From Luteimonas viscosa (lineage in GTDB: Bacteria > Pseudomonadota > Gammaproteobacteria > Xanthomonadales > Xanthomonadaceae), in the NCBI RefSeq assembly GCF_008244685.1, contig NZ_VTFT01000001.1:785248-849247 (forward strand): a stretch of DNA of 64,000 nt, in the 5' to 3' direction. The notes under the pieces were generated by a model. It made no database searches. It was not told the origin of the DNA and was given only the letters and a program-made list of their open reading frames with translations. Shown here piece by piece: positions 21,015 to 30,620 of the stretch (the stretch's first letter is position 1; every line of letters begins with the position of its first letter). Made by a program: the position numbers and the translations under genes.

Positions 21015-22301
21015 CTATTCGGCCGAGGCGACCTTTTGCGCCGGCGGCGGGGTCTGGTAGATCAGGTAGGGCTCGGACTTGTGCTCGATCACCGACTCGT
21101 CCACCACCACCTTGCTGACGTTCTCCAGCGACGGCAGTTCGTACATCGTGTCGAGCAGCACCGACTCGACGATCGTGCGCAGGCCACGCGCGCCGGTCTT
21201 GCGCTTGATCGCCTTCTTCGCGATCGCGCTCAGCGCGTCGGGGCGGAACTCGAGTTCCACGCCTTCCATCTCGAACAGCTTGCGGAACTGCTTGCTGATC
21301 GCGTTGCGCGGCTCGGTCAGGATCTTCACCAGCGCCGCCTCGTCGAGTTCCTCGAGCGTGGCGACCACCGGCAGGCGGCCGACGAACTCGGGAATCAGGC
21401 CGAACTTGATCAGGTCCTCCGGCTCGACCTGGGCCAGCACCTTGCCGGTCTCGGTCTTGCGCTCGGAACTCTTGAGCTTGGCGCCGAAACCGATGCCGCT
21501 GGCGTCGGTGCTGCGCTGCTGGATGATCTTGTCCAGGCCGGCGAACGCGCCGCCGACGATGAACAGGATGTTGCGGGTCTCGACCTGCAGGAACTCCTGC
21601 TGCGGATGCTTGCGCCCGCCCTGCGGCGGCACGCTCGCGGTAGTGCCCTCGATCAGCTTGAGCAGCGCCTGCTGCACGCCCTCGCCGGACACGTCGCGGG
21701 TGATCGAGGGGTTCTCGCTCTTGCGCGAGATCTTGTCGATCTCGTCGATGTAGACGATGCCCTGCTGCGCCTTCTCGACGTCGTAGTCGCACTTCTGCAG
21801 CAGCTTCTGGATGATGTTCTCGACGTCCTCGCCCACGTAACCGGCTTCGGTCAGGGTGGTGGCGTCGGCGATCGTGAAGGGCACGTTGAGCAGGCGCGCC
21901 AGGGTCTCGGCCAGCAGGGTCTTGCCGGAACCGGTCGGGCCGACCAGCAGGATGTTCGACTTCGCCAGTTCGACGTCGTCGTTCTTGCTGCGGCTCTCGA
22001 TGCGCTTGTAGTGGTTGTAGACCGCGACCGCCAGGGTGCGCTTGGCACGCGTCTGCCCGATCACGTACTGATCGAGCACCTCGAGGATTTCCTTGGGCTT
22101 GGGCAGCGAGCTGCGCGCGGACTGCGCCTTCTCCTCGAGCTCCTCGCGGATGATGTCGTTGCACAGCTCGACGCATTCGTCGCAGATGTACACGCTCGGA
22201 CCCGCGATCAGCTTCCTGACCTCATGCTGGCTCTTCCCGCAGAACGAGCAGTAGAGGATCTTGTTGCTGTCGCCGGAACGGCCCTGACGGTCTTCGCTCA
22301 T
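21015..22301 (-). CDS. clpX: ClpX, ATP-binding unfoldase of the ClpXP protease
   Basis: A 428-residue AAA+ hexamer subunit that unfolds substrates for ClpP. The N-terminal zinc-binding domain has C18, C21, C40 and C43. Walker A is [12 protein letters not shown], Walker B is IVYIDEID, and sensor II lies in KTGARGLR. The ClpP-contacting loop residues are in the stretch after EFVGRLPV. I chose [10 protein letters not shown] as start; 15 further upstream codons are not family-like. It follows clpP by about 105 bp. Confidence 0.97.
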   Translation of the reverse strand: MSEDRQGRSGDSNKILYCSFCGKSQHEVRKLIAGPSVYICDECVELCNDIIREELEEKAQSARSSLPKPKEILEVLDQYVIGQTRAKRTLAVAVYNHYKRIESRSKNDDVELAKSNILLVGPTGSGKTLLAETLARLLNVPFTIADATTLTEAGYVGEDVENIIQKLLQKCDYDVEKAQQGIVYIDEIDKISRKSENPSITRDVSGEGVQQALLKLIEGTTASVPPQGGRKHPQQEFLQVETRNILFIVGGAFAGLDKIIQQRSTDASGIGFGAKLKSSERKTETGKVLAQVEPEDLIKFGLIPEFVGRLPVVATLEELDEAALVKILTEPRNAISKQFRKLFEMEGVELEFRPDALSAIAKKAIKRKTGARGLRTIVESVLLDTMYELPSLENVSKVVVDESVIEHKSEPYLIYQTPPPAQKVASAE

Positions 22302-22406
22302 GCCTGGATGTGTCTTGCTGCTGCGGTCACGGTTCGAGAATAGCACAGCGCCCGGCAGCGCAAGCCCCGCGCAGCCGGAACGCCATTCGCTTTTTCAATC
22401 AAATAC

Positions 22407-23036
22407 TTAAGCGGGCTGGATCGACTCGTCCGGACGCCGCTCCAGGACCTGGTCGACCAGGCCGTATTCGCGGGCGGCCGCGGCGCTCTTGAAGTTGTCG
22501 CGCTCGGTGTCGCTGGCGATGGTCTCGATCGACTGGCCGGTATGGTGGGCCAGGATCTCGTTGAGCCGCTGCTTCATCGACAGGATCTCGCGGGCATGGA
22601 TGTCGATGTCGGTCGCCTGGCCCTGGAAGCCGCCCAGCGGCTGGTGGATCATCACCCGCGAATTCGGCAACGCATAGCGCTTGCCGGCCGAGCCCGCGGC
22701 GAGCAGCAGCGCACCCATGCTGGCCGCCTGGCCGACGCAGATCGTGCTCACGTCCGGCTTGATGAACTGCATGGTGTCGTAGATCGCCATGCCGGCGGTG
22801 ACGATGCCGCCGGGCGAGTTGATGTACAGGTTGATGTCCTTCTCGGGGTTCTCGGCCTCGAGGAACAGCATCTGCGCCACGATCACGTTGGCGACGTGGT
22901 CGTCGATGCCGCCGACCAGGAAGATCACCCGCTCCTTCAGCAGCCGCGAGTAGATGTCGTAGGCGCGCTCGCCGCGGCTGGTCTGTTCGACCACCATCGG
23001 GACGAGGTTCAGGGCCCTGGTGTCGGTGTGGCTCAT
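22407..23036 (-). CDS. clpP: ClpP, proteolytic subunit of Clp proteases
   Basis: A 209-residue serine protease that forms the double-heptamer chamber. The triad is S106 ([11 protein letters not shown]), H131 (VMIHQPLGG) and D180 (TERDNF). The N-terminal propeptide precedes [19 protein letters not shown]. It lies between tig and clpX, the standard tig-clpP-clpX order. Confidence 0.97.
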   Translation of the reverse strand: MSHTDTRALNLVPMVVEQTSRGERAYDIYSRLLKERVIFLVGGIDDHVANVIVAQMLFLEAENPEKDINLYINSPGGIVTAGMAIYDTMQFIKPDVSTICVGQAASMGALLLAAGSAGKRYALPNSRVMIHQPLGGFQGQATDIDIHAREILSMKQRLNEILAHHTGQSIETIASDTERDNFKSAAAAREYGLVDQVLERRPDESIQPA

Positions 23037-23155
23037 GTGGTGCGTTCCCGTTGGCGTGGAGCGGAGTCTCGACCCGGCCGAGACTGCATGTGACGCGGAT
23101 GACGATGCGGAGGACCCCGGGCCGGGATCCGTCGGCAGGCGGGCCGGGGCCCGAC

Positions 23156-24460
23156 TTACGGCAGGATCGCTTCCTGGAAGCTCAGCGACCGCTCCGTGTG
23201 CTGGGCGCGCTCGGCGATCCAGTCGATCACCTGCTCCTCCATCACCCGGTTCTGCAGTCCCGACATCAACTGGGGATCGTTGCGGTACAAGTCAATGACC
23301 TGCTGCGGCTCCTCGTAGGTCGAGGCGATCAGGCGCAGGTGCTCGTTCAGGCGCTTGGGGTCGAGGCGCAGTTCGTTGCGGCGGGCGACCTCGCCCACCA
23401 GCAGGCCCACCAGCACGCGCTTGCGCGCCGCGTCGACGAAGTTCAGGTGGGCGTCGGCCGGTACCTCGCCGGGATTGCGTCCGTTGCGGCGGGCCTGCTC
23501 GACCTGTTGGGCGAGCATGGCGCGCGCCTCGTTCTCGACCAGCTTGGGCGGCAGTTCGACATGCGCGTACGCCGCCACCAGCTGCTCGCCGACCTCGCGG
23601 CGCAGGCGGTTCATCAGCGCGCCCTTGAGTTCGCGCTCGAGGTTGGTGCGGATGTCGGCGCGGAACTGGTCCAGCTGCCCGCTCTTGACGCCGAAGCTGC
23701 GGATGAATGCAGGGTCGACTTCCGGGAGCTGCGGCTCGGAGACCCGCTCGGCCTTCACATGCACCTGTGCGGTGCGGCCGGCCAGTGCCGGCACGCGCCA
23801 GTCGGCGGGGAAGGTCACCTCGAGCGTCTTCTCGCCGCCTGCCTCGATCCCGACCAGCGCGTCCTCGATGTCCTTGTACATGCCGCCCGAACCGAGCACG
23901 GTGGTGCCGCGCTCCACGCCCTCGGCAGGCACGCGTTCCCCGTCGATCTGCGACCAGGTCTCGACGTCCACCGCGTCGCCGGCCTGCGCCGGGCGCGTCA
24001 CCGCGCTCCAGCTGCGGCGCTGCTGGCGCAGGTTCTCGATCATCCGGTCGATGTCTTCCTCGGTGACCTCCGCAGAGTGGCGCACCACACTGAGCCTGGA
24101 CATGTCGATGTCGCCGAAGTCCGGCACGACCTCGAACGTGGCGACGTAGGCCAGTTCGCCCTCGTCCTTCTCCTCGCTCGGCTCGATCTTCGGCTGCCCG
24201 GCCAGGCGCAGCTCGTTGCTGCGCACCGCCTCGTCGAAGCCTTCCCGCAGCAGGCCATCGAGGACCTCGGCACGGACCTGCTGGCCGTAGCGCTGCTCGA
24301 TCACCTTGGTCGGCACCTTGCCGGGGCGGAAGCCCTTGATCCGGGCGGTGCGCGCGATCTCGCGCAGGCGGCCGCCGACCTGGGTTTCGAGCCGTTCCGA
24401 CGGCAGGCGGAACGTCAGGCGGCGCTCGAGGCTGCCCAGGGATTCGACCGACACTTGCAT
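23156..24460 (-). CDS. tig: Trigger factor (ribosome-associated chaperone)
   Basis: A 434-residue chaperone and prolyl isomerase at the ribosome exit tunnel. The ribosome-binding signature [17 protein letters not shown] is at residues 43-59. The FKBP-type domain spans about 150-245, followed by the helical C-terminal cradle. Length matches the family. The long open frame upstream reads through tRNA-Leu and repeats and is not coding; the start [14 protein letters not shown] is canonical. Confidence 0.96.
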   Translation of the reverse strand: MQVSVESLGSLERRLTFRLPSERLETQVGGRLREIARTARIKGFRPGKVPTKVIEQRYGQQVRAEVLDGLLREGFDEAVRSNELRLAGQPKIEPSEEKDEGELAYVATFEVVPDFGDIDMSRLSVVRHSAEVTEEDIDRMIENLRQQRRSWSAVTRPAQAGDAVDVETWSQIDGERVPAEGVERGTTVLGSGGMYKDIEDALVGIEAGGEKTLEVTFPADWRVPALAGRTAQVHVKAERVSEPQLPEVDPAFIRSFGVKSGQLDQFRADIRTNLERELKGALMNRLRREVGEQLVAAYAHVELPPKLVENEARAMLAQQVEQARRNGRNPGEVPADAHLNFVDAARKRVLVGLLVGEVARRNELRLDPKRLNEHLRLIASTYEEPQQVIDLYRNDPQLMSGLQNRVMEEQVIDWIAERAQHTERSLSFQEAILP

Positions 24461-24840
24461 TGACTCAACTCCTGCCGCGCGGCCATCGCCGCCGCTTCTT
24501 GATCCGGGTGGTGGGCCGGCGACGTCCCGGAGCCTGCCTGGGCAGGCCGGGCGCGGCCGGCGGAACGGGATATTTTGGCCGAATCCGGGGTTCGCCGCCA
24601 GAGCGGGACGCACTCCGGGCAAATCGGCCATCTGGGGAATGGCCGGACTCACCATGATTGGGGCTGGCACCAGTGTCACATACCGCCACGCGGCGAGCGA
24701 TGGTGCCGGGGACGACCGGCGCGCTGCGCCGGGCCGGCACTGACCGAGCGGAAAGCGATCCCCGGGCGCCGGGCGCGGCGTCCATCCGAAGTCCTGACAG
24801 GCACTGCCCCGTCGCGGACCATTCCAGCCCCTCACCCCTG

Positions 24841-24973
24841 CCCCTCTCCCGCAAGCGGGAGAGGGGTTCAAGGCCATCCCTCCTCCCGCTTTGGCTTTCC
24901 CTTCTCCCGCTTGGCGGGAGAAGGTGCCCGAAGGGCGGATGAGGGCAAGCTCTTCTCCCTCGCATGGGAGAAG
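24841..24973. repeat. Three consecutive hairpin repeats (REP-like) upstream of tig
   Basis: Three perfect or near-perfect palindromes occur at 24841-24866 (CCCCTCTCCCGC with its complement), 24899-24924 (CCTTCTCCCGCTTGGCGGGAGAAGG) and 24951-24973. All share a TCTCCC/GGGAGA core, a type of dispersed intergenic repeat common in Xanthomonadaceae. The remainder of the 780-bp tig-tRNA-Leu gap shows no gene apart from the tRNA-Leu fragment. Confidence 0.8.
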
Positions 24974-25061
24974 AACCTCTTTCAAGGGCAGCCCGTGTCT
25001 GGGAGTCGCGCTTTCGCCAACACCCGCGAATTGTCGCGAGGCCTGGGGGTTGATCGAGGGT

Positions 25062-25110
<49 letters not shown>

Positions 25111-25239
25111 GCGCCGCCCGATGTCCGGGAGCCACGGCGATCGGCGCGCCGCAGCGCGCAGGGAAGCGTCCGCCGCCGCAGGGATCCCGGCTCGCCAACG
25201 CTCGCGAACAGCTCGCGCCGCCGACCTGTTCGAGAGGGT

Positions 25240-25324
<85 letters not shown>

Positions 25325-25380
25325 GCGAGGCACATCTTAATTGCACCGCTGCCGGAAAGCGGACCCTGCGCCGGAGGGCC

Positions 25381-25790
25381 CGAAACGAAAGCGCCCGGCC
25401 GAAGCCGGGCGATCCGTGGAACTGGTGGGCCGTCAAGGGTGAGCCTGGGCCGCCTGCGAACCACCGGTTCGCGGCCGGGCGAACGCCACGCGCGCTGCGC
25501 GGGGCCGGGCCTGCGCAGCAGGCGAACCGCAGGTTCGAATCCGGCGACGCACGCCCCGAAACGAAAACGCCCGGCCGAAGCCGGGCGATCCGTGGAACTG
25601 GTGGGCCGTCAAGGGTGAGCCTGGGCCGCCTGCGAACCACCGGTTCGCGGCCGGGCGAACGCCACGCGCGCTGCGCGGGGCCGGGCCTGCGCAGCAGGCG
25701 AACCGCAGGTTCGAATCCGGCGACGCACGCCCCGAAACGAAAACGCCCGGCCGAAGCCGGGCGATCCGTGGAACTGGTGGGCCGTCAAGG
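25381..25790. repeat. 176-bp tandem repeat (2.3 units) built on the tRNA-Lys 3' end
   Basis: Unit 1 is 25381-25556, unit 2 is 25557-25732, and a partial unit at 25733-25790 merges into tRNA-Lys. The units are almost identical. Each carries, on the minus strand, the last 16 nt of tRNA-Lys (CCTTGACGGCCCACCA), a short flank and a terminator-like hairpin. The same architecture is known from the 178-bp rtT repeats after E. coli tyrT. The rest of the 450-bp region between tRNA-Lys and tRNA-Leu has no gene. Confidence 0.95.
25733..25763 (-). terminator. Terminator-like hairpin after tRNA-Lys (repeated in each 176-bp unit)
   Basis: On the minus strand CGCCCGGCTTCGGCCGGGCG is followed by TTTTCGTTTCG. 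Copies recur at 25389-25412 and 25565-25588 within the tandem units. The T-tract is interrupted, so termination may be partial, which would be needed for tRNA-Leu if it shares the transcript. Confidence 0.65.
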
Positions 25791-25850
25791 ATTCGAACCT
25801 TGGACCTATTGATTAAGAGTCAACTGCTCTACCAACTGAGCTAACGGCCC
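25775..25850 (-). tRNA. tRNA-Lys (CUU)
   Basis: A 76-nt cloverleaf with encoded CCA. The acceptor stem is GGGCCGT/ACGGCCC with A discriminator, and the anticodon is CTT in GACTCTTAATC. Its last 16 nt are the seed of the adjacent 176-bp tandem repeats. Confidence 0.97.
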
Positions 25851-25922
25851 GCAAAACGGGCGCACATTGTAACAAACATGCGCGATCCGGCAACTGCCGG
25901 CAAGGAGGCGCCGGCTGGGAAA

Positions 25923-26000
25923 TGGGGTGGCTGAGGGGACTCGAACCCCCGACATCTGGAATCACAATCCAGGACTCTAACCAACTGAGCTACAGCCACC
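25923..26000 (-). tRNA. tRNA-His (GUG)
   Basis: A cloverleaf with anticodon GTG in GGATTGTGATTCC, the histidine-specific extra 5' G opposite discriminator C, and encoded CCA. The body GGTGGCTGTAGCTCAG closely resembles E. coli hisR. It lies 72 bp upstream of tRNA-Lys in the cluster. Confidence 0.97.
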
Positions 26001-26131
26001 ACTGGAACCCGCACAGGATACCGGAGCGCACCCCGATCTCCCACCGACGCCGCACATGAGCGCCGGCACCTTTCCACTTCAGGACGACAGTGCTTTCGAC
26101 CCCCCCCCCGCCGCGCCTGCCGGTGCCGGCA

Positions 26132-26208
26132 TGGCGCGCCCGGCAGGACTCGAACCTGCAACCACCGGCTTAGAAGGCCGGTGCTCTATCCGGTTGAGCT
26201 ACGGGCGC
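26132..26208 (-). tRNA. tRNA-Arg (UCU)
   Basis: A 77-nt cloverleaf with encoded CCA. The acceptor stem is GCGCCCG/CGGGCGC with G discriminator, and the anticodon is TCT in GCCTTCTAAGC. It is the second tRNA of the cluster, after tRNA-Pro. Confidence 0.97.
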
Positions 26209-26242
26209 CCTGGCGCATGATAGCCGTCCCGGACGGAGGGAT

Positions 26243-26319
26243 TGGTCGGGGTAGAGGGATTCGAACCCCCGACATCCTGCTCCCAAAGCAGGCGCGCTAC
26301 CAGACTGCGCTATACCCCG
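26243..26319 (-). tRNA. tRNA-Pro (UGG)
   Basis: A 77-nt cloverleaf with encoded CCA. The acceptor stem is CGGGGTA/TACCCCG with A discriminator, and the anticodon is TGG in GCTTTGGGAGC. It is the promoter-proximal member of the Pro-Arg-His-Lys-Leu cluster; no clear promoter was seen upstream. Confidence 0.97.
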
Positions 26320-26498
26320 GCCGGTGACAGTCGGTCGATCCGAACCCGCGCCGGACCGGGTCCGGCGGAGCTGGACATTGTCCGGAGCGCGTCCTCCGGT
26401 GTCAACGCGCGGTGCCGCCGATCGCACGTCCGGCGCGTGGCCGTGCCCGGCCCGTGTATTCTTGCCTTCGGCTCCAACTTCCAGGGAACAGGGCAACC

Positions 26499-27260
26499 AT
26501 GCGCAGCGGCAACCCGGTACTCAAAGAATCCACTTTCCTCGACCTCGGCAGCGGCGCGGTCGTCTCGCGCGACGGCGAGGTGATGACCCTCAACGGCACG
26601 GTCAACAAGACCGGCTTCCTGCTCCTGCTGACGGTGCTGACCGCGGCGTTCGCCTGGACCCAGGCGCTCGGCCCCGACGGCACCCCGGCGCCCGGCTTCG
26701 CCGTCTACGTCTGGGGCGGCGCGATCGGTGGCCTGGTGCTGGCGCTGGTCACCGCCTTCAAGAAGGAATGGTCGCCGGTCACCGCGCCGCTGTACGCGCT
26801 GGTGGAGGGCTTCTTCCTGGGCGCGATCTCGGCGCTGTACAACCACCTGTACGAAGGCATCGTGATGCAGGCGGTGATGCTGACCTTCGGCACGCTGTTC
26901 GCACTGCTGTTCGCCTACCGCACGGGCCTGGTCAAGGCCACCGAGAACTTCAAGCTCGGCGTGGTCGCTGCCACCGGCGGCATCGCGCTGGTCTACCTGG
27001 CGACGATCGTGCTGGGATTCTTCAACATCCAGATCCCGCTGATCCACGAGAGCGGCATCGTCGGCATCGGCTTCAGCCTGTTCGTGATCGTGATCGCGGC
27101 GCTGAACCTGGTGCTGGATTTCGACTTCATCGAGAGCGGCGTCGAACAGGGCGCGCCGAAGTACATGGAGTGGTACGGCGCATTCGGGCTGATGGTGACG
27201 CTGGTGTGGCTGTACATCGAGTTCCTGCGCCTGCTGGCGAAGCTGCAGTCGCGCGACTGA
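26499..27260 (+). CDS. Bax inhibitor-1/YccA family membrane protein
   Basis: A 253-residue integral membrane protein with seven predicted hydrophobic segments spread from residue 40 to the C-terminus. The start MRSGNPVLKESTF and the ending WLYIEFLRLLAKLQSRD match the bacterial BI-1 subgroup (YetJ/YccA-like), proposed pH-sensitive calcium leak channels or stress modulators. The acidic residues typical of the pore (LDFDFIESG) are present. AGGG precedes the start. It ends at a strong terminator facing nhaC. Confidence 0.9.
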   Translation: MRSGNPVLKESTFLDLGSGAVVSRDGEVMTLNGTVNKTGFLLLLTVLTAAFAWTQALGPDGTPAPGFAVYVWGGAIGGLVLALVTAFKKEWSPVTAPLYALVEGFFLGAISALYNHLYEGIVMQAVMLTFGTLFALLFAYRTGLVKATENFKLGVVAATGGIALVYLATIVLGFFNIQIPLIHESGIVGIGFSLFVIVIAALNLVLDFDFIESGVEQGAPKYMEWYGAFGLMVTLVWLYIEFLRLLAKLQSRD

Positions 27261-27282
27261 GCCCCGCCGTAATCCCCAAAGA

Positions 27283-27309
27283 AAAGGGCGCCAGTGGCGC
27301 CCTTTTTTT
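27283..27309. terminator. Bidirectional rho-independent terminator
   Basis: The hairpin GGGCGCC-AGT-GGCGCCC is flanked by AAAA and TTTTTTT. It ends the BI-1 gene on the plus strand and can end nhaC on the minus strand. Confidence 0.9.
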
Positions 27310-27325
27310 CAGCGTCTTACCGGCG

Positions 27326-28669
27326 TCACGCGGAGGGCGGTGTCCTTTCGGCGGGTTCAGCGCGCGCAGATTCCGCGCGGCGCGACGGCCATGCCATGAA
27401 GCCGATCGCCACCGCCGCCAGCAGCCAGCAATACCAGACGCTGCCGACCAGGGCGAATGGCGACACCGCCGCCAGCGACGCGGCCAGCAGCACCTGCGCG
27501 CCATAGGGCAGCAGGCCCTGCGGCACGCAGGCGAAGATGTCGAGCACGCTGGCCGCGCGACGCGGACTGATGCCGTGGCGCTGCGCGATGTCCTTGGCGA
27601 CGCTGCCGCCGACCAGGATCGCGACCGTGTTGTTGGCCGTGCACACGTCGGTGGCCGTCGCGAGCGCGGCGATGCTGAATTCGCCGGTGCGACGGCCCCG
27701 GTGCCCGCGTGCGAAGCGGGCGATCGTCTGCGACAGCCAGTCGAGCCCGCCGGCCGCCTTCATGAGCGCACCGAGGCCGCCGACCAGCAGGGACAGCAGC
27801 AGGATTTCGGTCATCCCCTCGAACCCGGTCCAGATGTCCTCTGCGAAGCCGACCAGGTCGTAATCGACGCCGAACACCAGGCCGAAACCGCAGGCCAGCA
27901 CCAGCCCCAGCGCCAGCACCAGCAACACGTCCAGGCCCGCCAGCGCCAGAATCAGCACCAGCAGGTACGGCAACGCCAGCCACGGTGAAGCGGTGTCCAC
28001 CGCCTCGACCGGTGCCGCGTCCCCGGCGAACGCCAGCAACGCCAGGGTGGCCAGCGCCGCCGGCAGCGCGATCCGGAAATTCTCGCGGAACTTGTCGCGC
28101 ATCTGTGCGCCCTGGGTGCGGGTGGCGGCGATCGTGGTGTCGGAAATCACCGACAGGTTGTCGCCGAACATGGCGCCGCCGACCACCGCCCCGACCACCA
28201 GCGCCCGGTCCAGCCCTGCGGCATCGCCGACACCCACCGCGATCGGCACCACCGCCGCGATCGTCCCCATGGAGGTGCCGATCGCCAGCGACACCAGCCC
28301 GGCGACCACGAACAACCCCGGCAGCAGCAATGCCGCGGGCAGCGAGCCGAGCCCCATCGAGACGATGGCGTCGACCGCGCCGATCGCGCGCGACACCTGC
28401 GCGAACGCGCCGGCCAGCAGGAACACCAGGCACATCAGCACGATGCCGGGATCGCCCATGCCGCGCAGCAGGGTGTCGACCGCCGCGATCCGGCGTCGCC
28501 GTGCGATCCACATCGCCAGGGCGAGCGCCGGCAGGATCGCGACCGGCGCGCGCAGCATGTAGAAGCCCATCTCCTCCCCCTGGGCCGAAAAGTACAGGCC
28601 CGCGCCAAGGAAGATCGCCAGGAACAGCAGCAGCGGGGTCAGCGCAAGCGCGCTGGCGCGAGGGGGCAT
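27326..28669 (-). CDS. nhaC: NhaC-type Na+/H+ antiporter
   Basis: A 447-residue polytopic inner-membrane protein with about 11 hydrophobic segments. Family-like motifs include IGTSMGTIAAVVPIAVGV, GAMFGDNLSVISDTTIAATR and TATDVCTANNTVAILVGG. The family exchanges cytoplasmic sodium for protons; relatives also take other substrates, so specificity is uncertain. I chose the ATG at 28669 because it puts the first membrane segment near the N-terminus; the frame stays open about 70 codons upstream without membrane character. About 295 bp upstream, to the isocitrate dehydrogenase stop, hold nothing recognisable. Confidence 0.85.
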   Translation of the reverse strand: MPPRASALALTPLLLFLAIFLGAGLYFSAQGEEMGFYMLRAPVAILPALALAMWIARRRRIAAVDTLLRGMGDPGIVLMCLVFLLAGAFAQVSRAIGAVDAIVSMGLGSLPAALLLPGLFVVAGLVSLAIGTSMGTIAAVVPIAVGVGDAAGLDRALVVGAVVGGAMFGDNLSVISDTTIAATRTQGAQMRDKFRENFRIALPAALATLALLAFAGDAAPVEAVDTASPWLALPYLLVLILALAGLDVLLVLALGLVLACGFGLVFGVDYDLVGFAEDIWTGFEGMTEILLLSLLVGGLGALMKAAGGLDWLSQTIARFARGHRGRRTGEFSIAALATATDVCTANNTVAILVGGSVAKDIAQRHGISPRRAASVLDIFACVPQGLLPYGAQVLLAASLAAVSPFALVGSVWYCWLLAAVAIGFMAWPSRRAESARAEPAERTPPSA

Positions 28670-28964
28670 ACGGGGGGCCGATACGGGACGCAGCGATTGT
28701 GGGGCCGCGCGAGGGTCCACGTCATGCCCGCGCGCGGAAAGCCGGAAGGGCGTGGACGCAACGCCCGGGCGGAACCGGACTGCCAGCCTTCGCTGAAGGC
28801 CGCCCCATGCATGCATTCCCGCGCTCCCTGCGCTCCGGAAGCAACGCGTTCGCGACTCGCGTACGGGTCGCCGCACCCCGACCCGTTCCGGCTGCAGCCC
28901 TGCTCCCCGCCGCCGCGCGCGGAACGCCGCGGCCGTTTGTGGAACGGCCGCAACAGGTTCCGGG

Positions 28965-29972
28965 TCAGACCCGGCTGGCGATCGCCTTCGCGAACGACAT
29001 GGTGTTGCCGCTGCCGCCGAGGTCTGGCGTCAGGTTGTCCTGCGCCTCGAGTGTGGCGATGATCGCCTTGCGCAGACGGGTGGCGTCGTCGGGCTTGCCG
29101 ATGTGGTCGAGCAGCTGCGCCGCGCCCAGCAGCAGCGCGCAGGGATTGGCCTTGCCCTGCCCGGCGATGTCCGGCGCGGTGCCGTGCACCGCCTCGAAGA
29201 TCGCCGCGTCCTTGCCGATGTTCGCGCCCGGGGCCAGCCCCAGGCCGCCCACCAGGCCGGCGCACAGGTCGGAGATGATGTCGCCGAACAGGTTGGTGGT
29301 GACGATGATGTCGAACTGCTCCGGCCGCATCACCAGTTGCATGCAGGTGTTGTCGACGATCATCTCGTTGCATTCGATCTCGGGATACAACGCCGCCACC
29401 TCGCGCGCCACCTTCAGGAACAGGCCCGAGGTGGTCTTGAGGATGTTGGCCTTGTGTACCACCGTGACCTTCTTGCGCCCGGTGTTGCGCGCCAGCTCGA
29501 AGGCGTAGCGGACGATGCGCTCGGACCCCTTGCGGGTGATCTTCTGCATCAGGGTCGCGGTCTCGCCGTCCTCGGTGATCGTCTGGCCCTCGCCGATGTA
29601 GGCGCCCTCGGTGTTCTCGCGCACGGTGATCACGTCCACCCCGGACGGGAAGCGCGATTTCGTGTTCGGGAACGACTTGGCCGGGCGCACGTTGGCGTAC
29701 AGGTCGAAGCGCTTGCGCAACTCGACGTTGATCGAGGAGAAGCCCTCGCCCACCGGCGTGGTCAGCGGGCTCTTGAGCGCGATCGCGTTGCGGCGGATCG
29801 AGTCCATGGTCGCCTGCGGCAGCAGCTCGCCGTGCTTTTCCAGCGCGACCAGCCCCGCGTCGGCCTCTTCGTACCGCAACCCCACGTCCATCGCATCGAG
29901 CACGTACAGGGTGGCGTCCATGATCTCCGGGCCGATGCCATCGCCGCGGATGACCGTGATTGTCTGGGTCAT
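28965..29972 (-). CDS. NAD-dependent isocitrate dehydrogenase (IDH3-like)
   Basis: A 335-residue beta-decarboxylating dehydrogenase. The isocitrate-binding helix reads SSINVELRKRFDLYANVRP, whose Ser and Asn distinguish isocitrate from isopropylmalate enzymes. Other motifs are RENTEGAYIGEG, HKANILKTTSGLF and the metal-binding NLFGDIISDLCAGLVGG. The segment EAVHGTAPDIAG belongs to the NAD-binding site. It is short and eukaryote-IDH3-like, as in Xanthomonadaceae. I chose MTQTITVIRGDGIGPE as start by homology over an ATG five codons upstream. Confidence 0.88.
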   Translation of the reverse strand: MTQTITVIRGDGIGPEIMDATLYVLDAMDVGLRYEEADAGLVALEKHGELLPQATMDSIRRNAIALKSPLTTPVGEGFSSINVELRKRFDLYANVRPAKSFPNTKSRFPSGVDVITVRENTEGAYIGEGQTITEDGETATLMQKITRKGSERIVRYAFELARNTGRKKVTVVHKANILKTTSGLFLKVAREVAALYPEIECNEMIVDNTCMQLVMRPEQFDIIVTTNLFGDIISDLCAGLVGGLGLAPGANIGKDAAIFEAVHGTAPDIAGQGKANPCALLLGAAQLLDHIGKPDDATRLRKAIIATLEAQDNLTPDLGGSGNTMSFAKAIASRV

Positions 29973-30104
29973 GTGGGGGAATTCCATGCGAAAAGGCGCC
30001 CCGCAGGTGCGCGGCGCCGGAAAAGGTTGAATCTGAAATTATGCCCGAAACCGCGTCCGGGCCCCAATCCGACCAAAGTCGGCGGGCGGGGGACGCCGGC
30101 CGGA

Positions 30105-30512
30105 TCAGCCAGCGTCGTGTCCGTGGGCCCCCGGCGCGTCCGCGGCGCCCTGCTCCAGCCGGTCGAGGAAATCCACCGCACGCCGCAGGTGCGGGATCAC
30201 GATGCTGCCGCCGACCACCAGGCCGACGGAGAAGGTCTCGAAGAATTCCTCGCGGCTCACCCCGGCCTCGCGGCACTGGGCCACGTGGTAGCTGATGCAG
30301 TCGTCGCAGCGCAGTACCAGGGACGCGACCAGGCCCAGCAGTTCCTTGGTCTTCACGTCCAGTGCGCCGGCCTGGTAGGTCTGGGTGTCGAGCGCGAAGA
30401 AGCGGCGCACCACCTGGTTGGGCTCGGCCAGGATGCGCTGGTTCATGCGCTGGCGGAATTCGGTGAACTCGCGGACGCGGTCGGCTTCCTGGTCGTTCAT
30501 TTCCTGGCTCAT
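30105..30512 (-). CDS. AhpD-like carboxymuconolactone decarboxylase family protein
   Basis: A 135-residue alpha-helical protein with the peroxidase-type redox motif RCDDCISYHVAQCREAG (Cys-x-x-Cys then His). Such proteins act as alkylhydroperoxidases or thiol-disulfide partners; substrate is unknown. The His-rich C-terminal tail (GAHGHDAG) is not conserved in the family. It lies between the glutaredoxin and isocitrate dehydrogenase genes on the same strand, a plausible small redox group. Confidence 0.85.
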   Translation of the reverse strand: MSQEMNDQEADRVREFTEFRQRMNQRILAEPNQVVRRFFALDTQTYQAGALDVKTKELLGLVASLVLRCDDCISYHVAQCREAGVSREEFFETFSVGLVVGGSIVIPHLRRAVDFLDRLEQGAADAPGAHGHDAG

Positions 30513-30620
30513 CGTGCAATCCCCTGTGGCCTTCGCCGCATTCCTGTGCGCTGGCCACGCAGCGCCGGGCCAGGCGGCCCGCGCACCGCGCAGCGTCCGT
30601 CCGCGACCGTGGCCGCGCCT

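Noticed and set aside
25381-25790. CRISPR array
   Set aside because: Units are contiguous 176-bp tandem repeats with no short repeat/unique spacer pattern and no cas genes nearby.
28670-28964. Possible N-terminal extension of the NhaC antiporter
   Set aside because: The frame is open, but the added residues are charged and Arg-rich with no membrane character; the ATG at 28669 gives the family-like start.
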